Positions 16,486 to 23,908 of a stretch of DNA of 64,000 bases are shown piece by piece. The notes under the pieces are model-generated. The model saw only the letters and a list, made by a program, of their open reading frames with translations. It was not told where the DNA came from and searched no databases. Each line of letters starts with the position of its first letter. The first letter of the stretch is position 1. The position numbers and the translations under genes are program-made. The stretch is from the NCBI GenBank assembly GCA_902802265.1, contig CADCLN010000004.1:62001-126000 (forward strand), read 5' to 3'. The stretch is from an uncultured Bacteroidales bacterium (lineage in GTDB: Bacteria > Bacteroidota > Bacteroidia > Bacteroidales > Bacteroidaceae).

Positions 16486-17462
16486 CCGTATTGGGCGGCG
16501 GCAGTTGGGCAACGGCGATAGCCAAGATTGTGATGCACCACGAAGAGCACATCACATGGTATATGCGCCGCGACGACCGTATTGAGGATTTCAAGCGGTT
16601 GCACCATAACCCAGCCTATTTGACAAGTCTTCATTTCGATGTGAACCGCATCACGTTTAGCAGCGACATCAACGAAGTGGTGAAGAACAACGACACGCTC
16701 ATCTTCGTCATTCCGTCGCCCTACGTGAAGAGTCACCTGAAGAAACTGAAAGCCAATATGCGCGAGAAGATGGTGGTAACCGCCATCAAAGGCATTGTGC
16801 CGGAAGAGTCGCTGACCGTGAGCCGCTTCTTCGAGAAAGTCTATAACATTCCCGAGGAACAGATGGCTTGCATCGGCGGTCCGTCCCATGCCGAGGAAGT
16901 GGCGCTCGACCGTCTCTGTTACCTCACCGTGGGTTGTCGCGATTTGGAGAACGCTCAAGTGGTGGCAGACTTGCTGACCAACAAATACGTGAAAACCAGT
17001 GTGAGCCAAGACATCGAAGGCATAGAATACTCATCTGTACTGAAAAATGTCTATGCCATTGCCGCTGGTATCTGTCATGGACTGAAATTGGGCGACAACT
17101 TCCAGGCAGTCTTGGCTTGCAATGCCTTGCAGGAAATGAAGCGTTTTCTCACCTCTGTACAGCCCGACGACGGACGTCATGTTTCTTCCACTGCCTACAT
17201 GGGCGACTTGCTTGTCACGATGTATTCCAATTTCTCCCGCAACCGTGTGTTTGGCACCATGATTGGGCAGGGCTACAGCGTAAAGACTGCCCAGCTGGAA
17301 ATGGAAATGATAGCCGAGGGCTACTACGGCACCGACTGTATGAAGATTCTCAACAAGAAGTACCACGTCAGTATGCCCATCCTCGATGCCGTATATAATA
17401 TATTGTACGGGAAAATCAGTCCTGCTGTGGAAATCAAGATTCTTAGCGACAGTTTGAGATAA
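16458..17462 (+). CDS. gpsA: NAD(P)H-dependent glycerol-3-phosphate dehydrogenase
   Basis: The 334-aa protein reduces dihydroxyacetone phosphate to sn-glycerol 3-phosphate for phospholipid synthesis. The Rossmann motif 'VAVLGGGSWATAIAKI' is at residues ~9-24. 'FVIPSPYVKSHLKKLK', 'AIKGIVPEE', 'GGPSHAEEVAL' and 'LKNVYAIAAGICHGLKLGDN' (with the catalytic Lys) follow in the family order. The start overlaps the end of lysS by 28 nt. A start a few codons further in is possible, but no other ATG lies before the glycine loop. Confidence 0.95.
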   Translation: MQFQSTGRVAVLGGGSWATAIAKIVMHHEEHITWYMRRDDRIEDFKRLHHNPAYLTSLHFDVNRITFSSDINEVVKNNDTLIFVIPSPYVKSHLKKLKANMREKMVVTAIKGIVPEESLTVSRFFEKVYNIPEEQMACIGGPSHAEEVALDRLCYLTVGCRDLENAQVVADLLTNKYVKTSVSQDIEGIEYSSVLKNVYAIAAGICHGLKLGDNFQAVLACNALQEMKRFLTSVQPDDGRHVSSTAYMGDLLVTMYSNFSRNRVFGTMIGQGYSVKTAQLEMEMIAEGYYGTDCMKILNKKYHVSMPILDAVYNILYGKISPAVEIKILSDSLR

Positions 17463-17500
17463 TTGTTAATAAATAAAATAAATATAATGTGTACGCTTGA

Positions 17501-18041
17501 CGCGGCTTAAAAAAACAAGAAAAAACCAAAGAAAACAAGAAAAAATATTTTATATGAGTATGTTTATTAAGAAAGAGTTGGAGTCTGACTTGAAAGAAAA
17601 ACTCAAAAAATATGTTTTCGATGTTGTGGGGTGTTGCCAAGACGTACATAGAGAGCAGGGACCTGAACTGACAGAATATGTATACCAAGACTCTTTAGAG
17701 ATAGCTTTAAATCAAGCCCATATAAAGCATGTAAAAGAATACTTCTTTAGACCTAAGTTCAGAGGCATGGAGTTAAATAGCAGATTGTTTGTGGATTTCT
17801 TTTGTAAAGACAAGATATTTCTTGAATGTAAGGCAATAGAACAAATAGGAATCCATGAGCGTCTTCAGTTATGGAACTATATGCGGTGTGCAGGAGTCAG
17901 AATAGGCATCCTCTACAATTTTGCTCCGGTCATAGCCGAATGCGAAAAGTATTATTTTGATCCAAACACGCGTGCAATAAGTTATTTCTAAATGTTTTTT
18001 CTTGTTTTTTTTGGTTTTCTTTTGTTTTTCTACAGCCCGCG
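17501..18041. mobile_element. GxxExxY gene bounded by ~50-bp inverted repeats (possible mobile or structured-RNA cassette)
   Basis: The left arm at 17501-17550 begins CGCGGCTTAAAAAAACAAG. The right arm at 17991-18041 is nearly its reverse complement (starting CGCGGGCTGTAGAAAAACA when inverted). The two match at roughly 44 of 51 aligned positions, including the runs AAAACCAAA and AAACAAGAAAAAA. The arms enclose exactly one gene and begin just 38 bp after gpsA. The rest of the lysS-gpsA-pgi block is intact on either side. The arms could pair in RNA to form a long stem with the gene in its loop. No target-site duplication is obvious. Confidence 0.6.
17554..17991 (+). CDS. GxxExxY family protein
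   Basis: The 145-aa protein (start at 17554, 'MSMFIKKELESDLKEKLKKY') has the family signature in 'HREQGPELTEYVYQDSLEIA'. It also has the PD-(D/E)xK-like core 'RLFVDFFCKDKIFLECKAIEQI' and the late 'QLWNYMRCAGVRIGILYNFA'. The core resembles restriction-endonuclease-type nucleases (Asp, then E-x-K), but the biological role of the family is not settled. An upstream in-frame start at 17497 lies in the inverted repeat and is rejected. Base composition is much more AT-rich than lysS, gpsA or pgi around it, which suggests acquisition. Confidence 0.85.
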   Translation: MSMFIKKELESDLKEKLKKYVFDVVGCCQDVHREQGPELTEYVYQDSLEIALNQAHIKHVKEYFFRPKFRGMELNSRLFVDFFCKDKIFLECKAIEQIGIHERLQLWNYMRCAGVRIGILYNFAPVIAECEKYYFDPNTRAISYF

Positions 18042-18103
18042 CAGCGGTATTATTATAAGGCAATAATAAATTCAATATAAATTGATTAAAACCTATAAAG
18101 ATT

Positions 18104-19438
18104 ATGCAAATCAACATTTCAAAGGCGCAGCAGTTTGTGGCTGCTGATGCAGTAAAGGCTTTAGAGCCTCAAGTGAAGGCCGCGCAGACGGCACTCGAAC
18201 AGGGCACATGTGCTGGCAACGATTTTCTGGGCTGGCTCCATTTGCCAAGTTCCATCACCCCAGCATTCATCGATGAAATCAACCAGACAGCCAAGGTGCT
18301 GCAGGAAAACTGCGAAGCCGTCGTTGTAGCCGGTATCGGCGGTAGCTACCTCGGTGCACGCATGGTCATCGACGCACTCTCAAACACCTTCGGCTGGCTT
18401 CAGCCCTCCAAGATGCCACGCATTCTCTTTGCTGGCAACAACATCGGCGAGGACTACCTCAGCGAACTCATTGGCTACCTGAAGACCGTAAACTTCGGTG
18501 TCATCAACATCTCCAAGTCAGGTACTACCACCGAAACAGCCATCACCTTCCGTCTCCTGAAGAAAATGTGTGAAGACCAGCGTGGCAAGGACATGGCCAA
18601 GAAAGTCATCGTAGCCATTACCGATGCCAAGAAAGGAGCCGCTCGCACCACAGCCGACAAGGAAGGCTACAAGAGCTTCATCATCCCCGACAACGTGGGC
18701 GGACGCTTCTCTGTGCTCACCCCCGTTGGTTTGCTGCCCATTGCTGTTGCAGGCTTCGACATTGCAGCCCTCGTCAAGGGTGCACAGGACATGGAAGCAC
18801 AATGCGACGTGAACGCACCGCTGAGCCAGAACCCAGCAGCCATCTATGCAGCCATCCGCAACGCCATCTACCAGAGTGGCAAGAAGATTGAAATCATGGC
18901 TAACTATCAGCCCAAGCTTCACAACCTGGGCGAGTGGTGGAAGCAGCTCTACGGCGAAAGCGAAGGCAAGGACGGCAAAGGCATTTTCCCCGCCAGCGTG
19001 GATCTCACCACCGACCTTCACTCCATGGGTCAATGGATTCAGGACGGCGAGCGCACCATCTTCGAGACGGTCATCTCCGTGGAGAATCCCAACACTTGCC
19101 TCGAAGTGCCCAGCGACGCAGAAAATCTCGACGGTCTGAACTTCTTGGCAGGCAAGCGCATTGACCAGGTAAACAAAATGGCAGAACTCGGCACTCAGCT
19201 TGCTCATGTTGACGGTGGTGTACCTAACATCAAGATTTCCATTGAGAAACTGGATGAATACAACATCGGTCAGCTCATCTATTTCTTCGAGAAGGGCTGC
19301 GGCATCTCTGGTCTCATCCTCGGTGTCAATCCTTTCAACCAGCCTGGTGTAGAGGCATACAAGAAGAATATGTTTGCCCTGCTCAACAAGCCTGGCTATG
19401 AGGCTGAAAGCAAAGCCATTCAGGAACGTCTGAAATAA
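18104..19438 (+). CDS. pgi: Glucose-6-phosphate isomerase
   Basis: The 444-aa protein interconverts glucose 6-phosphate and fructose 6-phosphate in glycolysis. Family motifs include '[20 protein letters not shown]', '[19 protein letters not shown]', '[17 protein letters not shown]' and '[19 protein letters not shown]'. The catalytic Glu is expected in the '[20 protein letters not shown]' region. The length is typical of the short bacterial form. No -7 element is visible in the 112 bp between the GxxExxY stop and the start; expression may depend on read-through from lysS-gpsA or on a promoter brought by the inserted element. Confidence 0.97.
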   Translation: MQINISKAQQFVAADAVKALEPQVKAAQTALEQGTCAGNDFLGWLHLPSSITPAFIDEINQTAKVLQENCEAVVVAGIGGSYLGARMVIDALSNTFGWLQPSKMPRILFAGNNIGEDYLSELIGYLKTVNFGVINISKSGTTTETAITFRLLKKMCEDQRGKDMAKKVIVAITDAKKGAARTTADKEGYKSFIIPDNVGGRFSVLTPVGLLPIAVAGFDIAALVKGAQDMEAQCDVNAPLSQNPAAIYAAIRNAIYQSGKKIEIMANYQPKLHNLGEWWKQLYGESEGKDGKGIFPASVDLTTDLHSMGQWIQDGERTIFETVISVENPNTCLEVPSDAENLDGLNFLAGKRIDQVNKMAELGTQLAHVDGGVPNIKISIEKLDEYNIGQLIYFFEKGCGISGLILGVNPFNQPGVEAYKKNMFALLNKPGYEAESKAIQERLK

Positions 19439-20021
19439 ACAACGGATTTTCTTGGAACCACAGATTGCCCAGATTACGCTAATTTTTTAGAACAACGGAT
19501 TTGACGGATTTCTTGGAACTACGAATTTTACGAATTTTACGAATTTTACGAATTTTTCTTTGAACCACAGATTTCACAGATTACGCTGATTTTTTAAACA
19601 AGGATTAAACGAATTAAACGGATTTTCCTCTGCCGGAGGGGGCTTTCGCCAAGAAAGCCAATTCGTTTAATTCGTTTAATCCGTTGTTCAAGAAAAATTC
19701 GTCAAATTCGTCCAATCCGTTGTTCAAGAAAATTCGTCAAATTCGTCCAATCCGTTGTTCAAGAAAATTCGTCAAATTCGTCAAATTCGTAGTTCCAAGA
19801 AATCCGTTTAATCCTTGTTCTTCTAAAAAATTCGTTTAATTCGTCAAATTCGTAGTTCCAAGAAAATCCGTTCAATCCGTTAAATCCTTGTTCTTCTAAA
19901 AAATTCGTCCAATTCGTCAAATTCGTAGTTCTAAAAAAACCTCCAATTGACTTTGTCGAGCTAAAGGTTCGTAGTTCAAAAAAATCAGCGTAATCTGAGC
20001 AATCTGTGGTTCGGAGAAATG
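19439..20021. repeat. ~580-bp composite intergenic repeat with two opposed halves
   Basis: No gene is present. To the right of ~19660 the DNA is made of about nine units of 25-45 bp. Each opens with TTC(A/T)AAGAAAA or TTCTTCTAAAAAA, carries one to three copies of TTCGTCAAA or TTTAATCCG heptamers, and closes with CGTTG, CGTAG or CTTG. To the left the same kind of unit runs in the opposite sense (ACGGATTT, ACGAATTTT). The outer ends match each other: GAACCACAGATTGCCCAGATTACGC at 19455 reads inverted at 19987-20012. The centre holds a short hairpin (19641-19659) and the right half a copy of the dispersed ACCTTTAGCTCGACGAAGTC element (19946-19970). Confidence 0.8.
19641..19659 (+). terminator. 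Hairpin at the centre of the repeat, possible pgi terminator
   Basis: GGCTTTC and GAAAGCC pair around the loop GCCAA. No clean T-run follows, so termination is only a suggestion. Confidence 0.35.
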
Positions 20022-20477
20022 CTATTCGTGGTTGAGCAGTCTCTGCTCAGCCATTTTTTCGTACTTTGTGCCAGGGCGTCCGTAGTTGGCATACGGGAAA
20101 ATGCTGATGCCGCCGCGAGGCGTGAAAAACCCCGTCACTTCGATATACTTCGGGTCCATCAGACGGATAAGATCCTTCATAATCTTGTTCACGCAATCCT
20201 CGTGGAAATCTCCGTGGTTGCGGAACGAGAACAAATACAGCTTCAGCGACTTGCTCTCCACCATTCGCTCGTCGGGTAAGTAGCTGATGCGGATTTCCGC
20301 AAAGTCCGGTTGTCCCGTGATGGGGCAGAGGCTGGTAAATTCGGGGCAGTTGAACCGCACCCAGTAGTCATTCTCCCTGTGCTTGTTCTCAAACGTTTCC
20401 AGCACTTCAGGCGCATAGTCCTGACGATATTCAGTTTTCTTTCCTAAGGCGTGCAGCCCTTCGTCTTTTCTTTCCAT
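20022..20477 (-). CDS. queF: NADPH-dependent 7-cyano-7-deazaguanine (preQ0) reductase
   Basis: The start at 20477 gives 151 aa, the short single-domain QueF. It reduces the nitrile of preQ0 to the amine preQ1 in queuosine synthesis. Family motifs are '[20 protein letters not shown]' (catalytic Cys), '[20 protein letters not shown]' (the QueF E-S-K-S-h-K-h motif), '[14 protein letters not shown]' and '[17 protein letters not shown]'. Upstream in-frame codons to 20609 lie beyond the promoter and are rejected. The other queuosine genes are not in the window. Confidence 0.96.
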   Translation of the reverse strand: MERKDEGLHALGKKTEYRQDYAPEVLETFENKHRENDYWVRFNCPEFTSLCPITGQPDFAEIRISYLPDERMVESKSLKLYLFSFRNHGDFHEDCVNKIMKDLIRLMDPKYIEVTGFFTPRGGISIFPYANYGRPGTKYEKMAEQRLLNHE

Positions 20478-20506
20478 AGTCACAGTGTGTTTATTGTTTA
20501 TCGGCT

Positions 20507-20515
20507 GCAAAGGTA
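20507..20515 (-). promoter_or_regulatory. -7 element (TACCTTTGC) of queF
   Basis: An exact TAnnTTTGC match on the minus strand 30 bp before the start codon. Confidence 0.75.
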
Positions 20516-20664
20516 CGAAATATTTTCCAAAAATCAAGAAAACAAGGAAGTTCGATGCACCGCACTGCTGAAAAAGTCCGCCACATCGATGCCTTCTGCC
20601 CCCAAGCAAATCCTCCGTATCCGTCCGTAGCTACGTGACAACGGGTCTGGCCCTCGCTCTCTTC

Positions 20665-20820
20665 AGTGGCACAGTTCTCCCGCTGCGGTGGCACTGCATT
20701 GCTACCCGAGTGGCACAGTTCTCCCACTGCGGTGGCACTGCATTGCTACCCGAGTGGCATAGTTCTCCCACCGCAGTGGCACTGCAGTGCTACCCGAGTG
20801 GCAGTGCTTTCCCGCTGTCG
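20665..20820. repeat. Tandem 22/44-bp repeat array with hairpin-forming units
   Basis: Three and a half 44-bp units (from 20665, 20709, 20753 and 20797), each made of two 22-bp halves. The first half is AGTGGCACAGTTCTCCCRCTGC and its relative is GGTGGCACTGCATTGCTACCCG (written here only as unit types). The outer GTGGCA and CCCAC ends can pair. The first two units differ at one base. A related 22-bp array lies at 30820-30954. Confidence 0.85.
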
Positions 20821-21009
20821 TCAATCTGAAAAGTCCATGTAATCCGTTGCCTTCAAAAACGCAAGTCTATCGGTAATTCGCTGAGAATTTGCAACAAAGC
20901 AAATTATACAATTTGCAGAAAATTTTGATTTCATTTACAACGGAAACCGTACAAATTGTTTTTTTTCGATAACGATTTCGTACCGTTTTGACGAAAAAAC
21001 CGAAAAAAG

Positions 21010-21042
21010 TTTGGTGGAGAACGAAAATGTCCGTACTTTTGT
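21010..21042 (+). promoter_or_regulatory. Promoter of the 21116 gene
   Basis: TTTG at 21010-21013 and TACTTTTGT at 21034-21042 are 20 bp apart, close to the Bacteroidetes -33/-7 consensus. The predicted leader is about 65 nt. The ~200 bp between the 22-bp array and this promoter show nothing else. Confidence 0.65.
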
Positions 21043-21115
21043 GGCATCAAATTGAATTACAATCAACATTTATATCAACCTAACTTAATTAATTTCTTTT
21101 TTAATCATTCTTTTT

Positions 21116-23194
21116 ATGAAAAAAATTACTTTGAAAGCCCTCCTTATGGCCGCTGCGCTGGGCATGGGAGGCAATGCGTGGGCACAAGTGTCCACTTGGA
21201 CAGCTGTTTCTGGAACTTATACAAAAGGGCAGCAAATCAAGGGCAGCACAGAAGGAGTTATTGTGATGACCCTTGGTGAGGATAATGCTTGGACTTATGA
21301 TAGTGGAAGAAAAGGTGTTGTAACAAGAAGCCAGCAATCTCCTACTATTAGCAATGGTGTTCCCACTGCAGGAGGCTATGTAATTATAACACCTATACGT
21401 ACACTTAATCTTAAACTGAACACTTATTCTTCCCAATCTAATTGCAATGTTTATATGACTGATGGCACAAATACCCTTAAGAATTTTCGACAAAAAGGGT
21501 ATAACACCAATGACTATGGAACATTAGAAGCAGGAAATACTTATTACATATATGGTGGAGGGTTTAAAACTACTGGTGATCTTGAGTATGTTTTCTTTTG
21601 TAATTTTACAGCCACAACCTATGAAAACTATACTATACACTATGTAGATAAAAATGGTACTACTATTAAGAACGATGTCGTACATTCAGGTCTTTATGGT
21701 TCAGAAGTAACTGCCAGTGCAGAAGATATGGCAAGTGTTGTATATGGTGGTAAATCTTATGGCTACAAATCAGGCAATAAAACAATTACGCTCGGTACAG
21801 GAACTAATGAAATAACTTTGGTTTATGAAACGGCTTCTGTTTGTAATTATACAATCAAGTATGTAGATGGCGAAGGTATTGCTATTGCTGATGATGTAGA
21901 AATTGAATCTTATGTCGGAGCAGAAGTTACAGCAAGTGGTGATAAATTGCCAACTTATCTTTGGAAAGATGACGTAAAATATAAATATGTATCAGGTAAT
22001 GAGGTTTTGACGGTTACAGGAACTAATGATGTAATCACTCTTGTTTATGCTGAAGCTGCTAAATATAATTACTCTGTACAAACATCTTATGGTGAAGTTA
22101 TTTATGGTCAGGAAGGTTCTGCTTATGAAAATGAAACAGTAACTTATTATTGGGCTGCTGTTATGAACAATAATGGAACACTTTATACAGCCAATGCTGT
22201 TAACAATGCATATAAAGGCTCGTTTGTTGCGGATTCTGACAACAAAGTTCAGACTATCAATTATACAGCAACTACTACCAATAACTTGGTTTATTTGAAT
22301 GAAGGTGAAAATGTATTCACTAAGGGTACAGGAAGTACAGCAGACACTCGTGGTTCGATGGGTGCAGGTGGTTATCAAAACAGTCCAAAGGGTTTTGTAA
22401 CATTGCCCGCTGGTAAATATATACTTGTTATTTCAAATCGTTGCTCAGGCACACGTACTGCAGTACATAACTTTACAGCCGGTACAGGTGACGCAGCTGT
22501 TACTGTTCTTGCTGCAGACGGTAATGGATATAATGCAACAAGAACTTCTGAAGAGTTTACATTGACTCAGTCAACTACATTATATTTTGAAGGTGGTAGC
22601 GATAATCAATGGGTAGATTATTTGTATGTTTACAAAACAGGTGATTATACAGAAACAAAGACTATTTCTGCTGCTGGTTATGCTACTTATTACAGCGTTA
22701 ACGCTCTTGACTTCACAGGTACAGGTCTGACTGCTTACGTTGCTACAGAAGAGGGTGACGATATTTCCTTCACGGAAGTAACGAAAGTTCCTGCTAACAC
22801 AGGTGTACTGCTGAAGGGTGCTGCAGGAACTTATGCTATTCCTGTAACAGCTGATGGTGGCTCTGCAACAAGTGCAATGGTCGGTGTTACTGAGGACACA
22901 CAAATTGCTGCTGGTATCTTCGTTCTGCTGAATGGTGAACAGGGTATTGGTTTCTACGAGACTGAAAATCCTTTCACTGTAGGTGCTAACACAGCTTATT
23001 TCCCTGCAAGCATTGCAAATGGAGTTAAGGACCGTTTCATCGGTGTTGAATCGGACGATGCTACTGCCATTACTGCTATCGAGGCTGCTGATGCCATCCA
23101 GAACGGCGTTATCTACAACCTCAGCGGTCAGCGTGTAGTAAAGCCATTGAAGGGTATCTACATCCAGAACGGAAAGAAAATTATCGTGAAATAA
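21116..23194 (+). CDS. Secreted surface protein with MucBP-like repeats and a short Por-type tail
   Basis: The 692-aa protein has a signal peptide ('LKALLMAAALGMGGNAWAQ'). Two repeats at roughly residues 178-240 and 245-310 ('YTIHYVDKNGTTIKNDVVHS' and 'YTIKYVDGEGIAIADDVEIE') match the pattern of MucBP/MBG-like adhesive domains. A beta-sandwich-like segment of about 200 residues follows, and the protein ends 'IYNLSGQRVVKPLKGIYIQN' plus 'GKKIIVK', a tail seen on many Prevotella secreted proteins and resembling type IX secretion signals. The first ~1.5 kb is much richer in A+T than the last ~0.5 kb, as if the tail module has a different history. It has its own promoter; a 64-aa peptide gene follows. 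The ligand is unknown. Confidence 0.7.
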   Translation: MKKITLKALLMAAALGMGGNAWAQVSTWTAVSGTYTKGQQIKGSTEGVIVMTLGEDNAWTYDSGRKGVVTRSQQSPTISNGVPTAGGYVIITPIRTLNLKLNTYSSQSNCNVYMTDGTNTLKNFRQKGYNTNDYGTLEAGNTYYIYGGGFKTTGDLEYVFFCNFTATTYENYTIHYVDKNGTTIKNDVVHSGLYGSEVTASAEDMASVVYGGKSYGYKSGNKTITLGTGTNEITLVYETASVCNYTIKYVDGEGIAIADDVEIESYVGAEVTASGDKLPTYLWKDDVKYKYVSGNEVLTVTGTNDVITLVYAEAAKYNYSVQTSYGEVIYGQEGSAYENETVTYYWAAVMNNNGTLYTANAVNNAYKGSFVADSDNKVQTINYTATTTNNLVYLNEGENVFTKGTGSTADTRGSMGAGGYQNSPKGFVTLPAGKYILVISNRCSGTRTAVHNFTAGTGDAAVTVLAADGNGYNATRTSEEFTLTQSTTLYFEGGSDNQWVDYLYVYKTGDYTETKTISAAGYATYYSVNALDFTGTGLTAYVATEEGDDISFTEVTKVPANTGVLLKGAAGTYAIPVTADGGSATSAMVGVTEDTQIAAGIFVLLNGEQGIGFYETENPFTVGANTAYFPASIANGVKDRFIGVESDDATAITAIEAADAIQNGVIYNLSGQRVVKPLKGIYIQNGKKIIVK

Positions 23195-23347
23195 ATAAAC
23201 AGTAATTTGCGAAAAATTCGTGGGTAATTTATGGCAATTCGTGTAAAACATAAATTATCATGAATTAACCACGAATTTTTCACGAACCTTTAGCTCGACG
23301 AAGTCAATTATTATTGTTAAACAATCAAAACAGAAAGAAACATCATT
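23195..23347. repeat. Intergenic repeat module between the surface-protein and peptide genes
   Basis: ATTCGTGG and CCACGAATTTTTCACGAA form an interrupted inverted repeat. It ends with a copy of the dispersed element at 23284-23308 (GAACCTTTAGCTCGACGAAG...), which matches 19946-19970 inverted at 24 of 25 positions. No -7 promoter element is seen before the peptide gene. Confidence 0.65.
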
Positions 23348-23542
23348 ATGAAAAAGATATATCAGAAACCAGAAGTTATTGTAACAAAGGTGTTGAACAC
23401 AGAAATCATCTGTCTGTCGGATCCTACGAAGGGATTCAAACAGTCTGGCGCTCCTACGACGACTGCCACATCAGGCAACCTGACTAAGGATCGTGGCGAC
23501 TACGAGATGGAAGATGAAGTCAGCTTCGGCGACCTTTGGTAA
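23348..23542 (+). CDS. Small peptide with conserved-looking ends ('MKKIYQKPE' ... 'FGDLW')
   Basis: A 64-aa ORF that begins 'MKKIYQKPEVIVTKVLNTEI' and ends 'EMEDEVSFGDLW'. The middle is small and polar ('PTKGFKQSGAPTTTATSGNL'). Short proteins with an N-terminal 'MKK.Y.KPE' and an acidic, aromatic C-terminus are frequent beside secreted-protein genes in Prevotella; their function is unknown. There is no signal peptide or membrane segment. The leader-like N-terminus and distinct core resemble ribosomal-peptide precursors, but no modification enzyme is encoded nearby, so that is only a thought. A terminator follows directly. Confidence 0.65.
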   Translation: MKKIYQKPEVIVTKVLNTEIICLSDPTKGFKQSGAPTTTATSGNLTKDRGDYEMEDEVSFGDLW

Positions 23543-23565
23543 ATAAATAACTGCCCGTAACTTGA

Positions 23566-23603
23566 GAAAGCCTCTTTGCCATGCGCGAAGGGGCTTTCTT
23601 TTG
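23566..23603 (+). terminator. Intrinsic terminator after the peptide gene
   Basis: GAAAGCCTCTT (23566-23576) pairs with AAGGGGCTTTC (23588-23598), one G-T wobble, followed by TTTTG. Confidence 0.8.
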
Positions 23604-23629
23604 TGGGGATTATTCAGCGAATGGGAAAA

Positions 23630-23840
23630 ATGGTAGTCGCCTACGGCGAGAAATTGTACAAATCTATCAAATCTGTCAAATCTTTTTTATCTTTAGCTGA
23701 TTTGGTTGATTTGAGAGATTTGAAAGATTTCTGCCCCGACGGGGCACTAAAAAGGAATTCGCATGGAAGTCGCCTATGGCAAGAACCTTTAGCTCGGCGT
23801 AGCCAAATCTTTCAAATCTTTCAAATTTTTCAAATCTTTT
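23630..23840. repeat. Intergenic repeat module with AAATCT heptamers and micro-hairpins
   Basis: Runs of ATCAAATCTGTCAAATCTTT and, further on, ATCTTTCAAATCTTTCAAAT flank short palindromes (GTCGCCTACGGCGAG, GCCCCGACGGGGC). A variant of the dispersed element lies at 23783-23808 (GAACCTTTAGCTCGGCGTAG). No gene is present. Confidence 0.65.
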
Positions 23841-23860
23841 ATTTTAAATATGGACTTTCT

Positions 23861-23893
23861 TTTGCAGGGAAAGGGATTTTTCCTTATCTTTGC
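23861..23893 (+). promoter_or_regulatory. Promoter of the GT2/DUF4922-SpoIID-MFS operon
   Basis: TTTG at 23861-23864 and TATCTTTGC at 23885-23893 are 20 bp apart, a near-perfect Bacteroidetes promoter. The transcript should start near 23900, leaving a leader of only ~10 nt to ATG 23909 or ~22 nt to ATG 23921. Confidence 0.8.
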
Positions 23894-23908
23894 CCCATAT
23901 TTCTTTAA

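Noticed and set aside
17497-17553. Upstream in-frame start of the GxxExxY gene
   Set aside because: It would translate the low-complexity inverted-repeat arm (Lys/Arg/Gln-rich); ATG 17554 gives the family's usual N-terminus.
19439-20021. Repeat region considered as a CRISPR array
   Set aside because: The units vary in length and sequence, there are no unique spacers of equal size, and no cas genes are near.
20665-20820. 22/44-bp array considered as a CRISPR array or coding repeat
   Set aside because: Units are contiguous without spacers, and open frames across it have no start signals.
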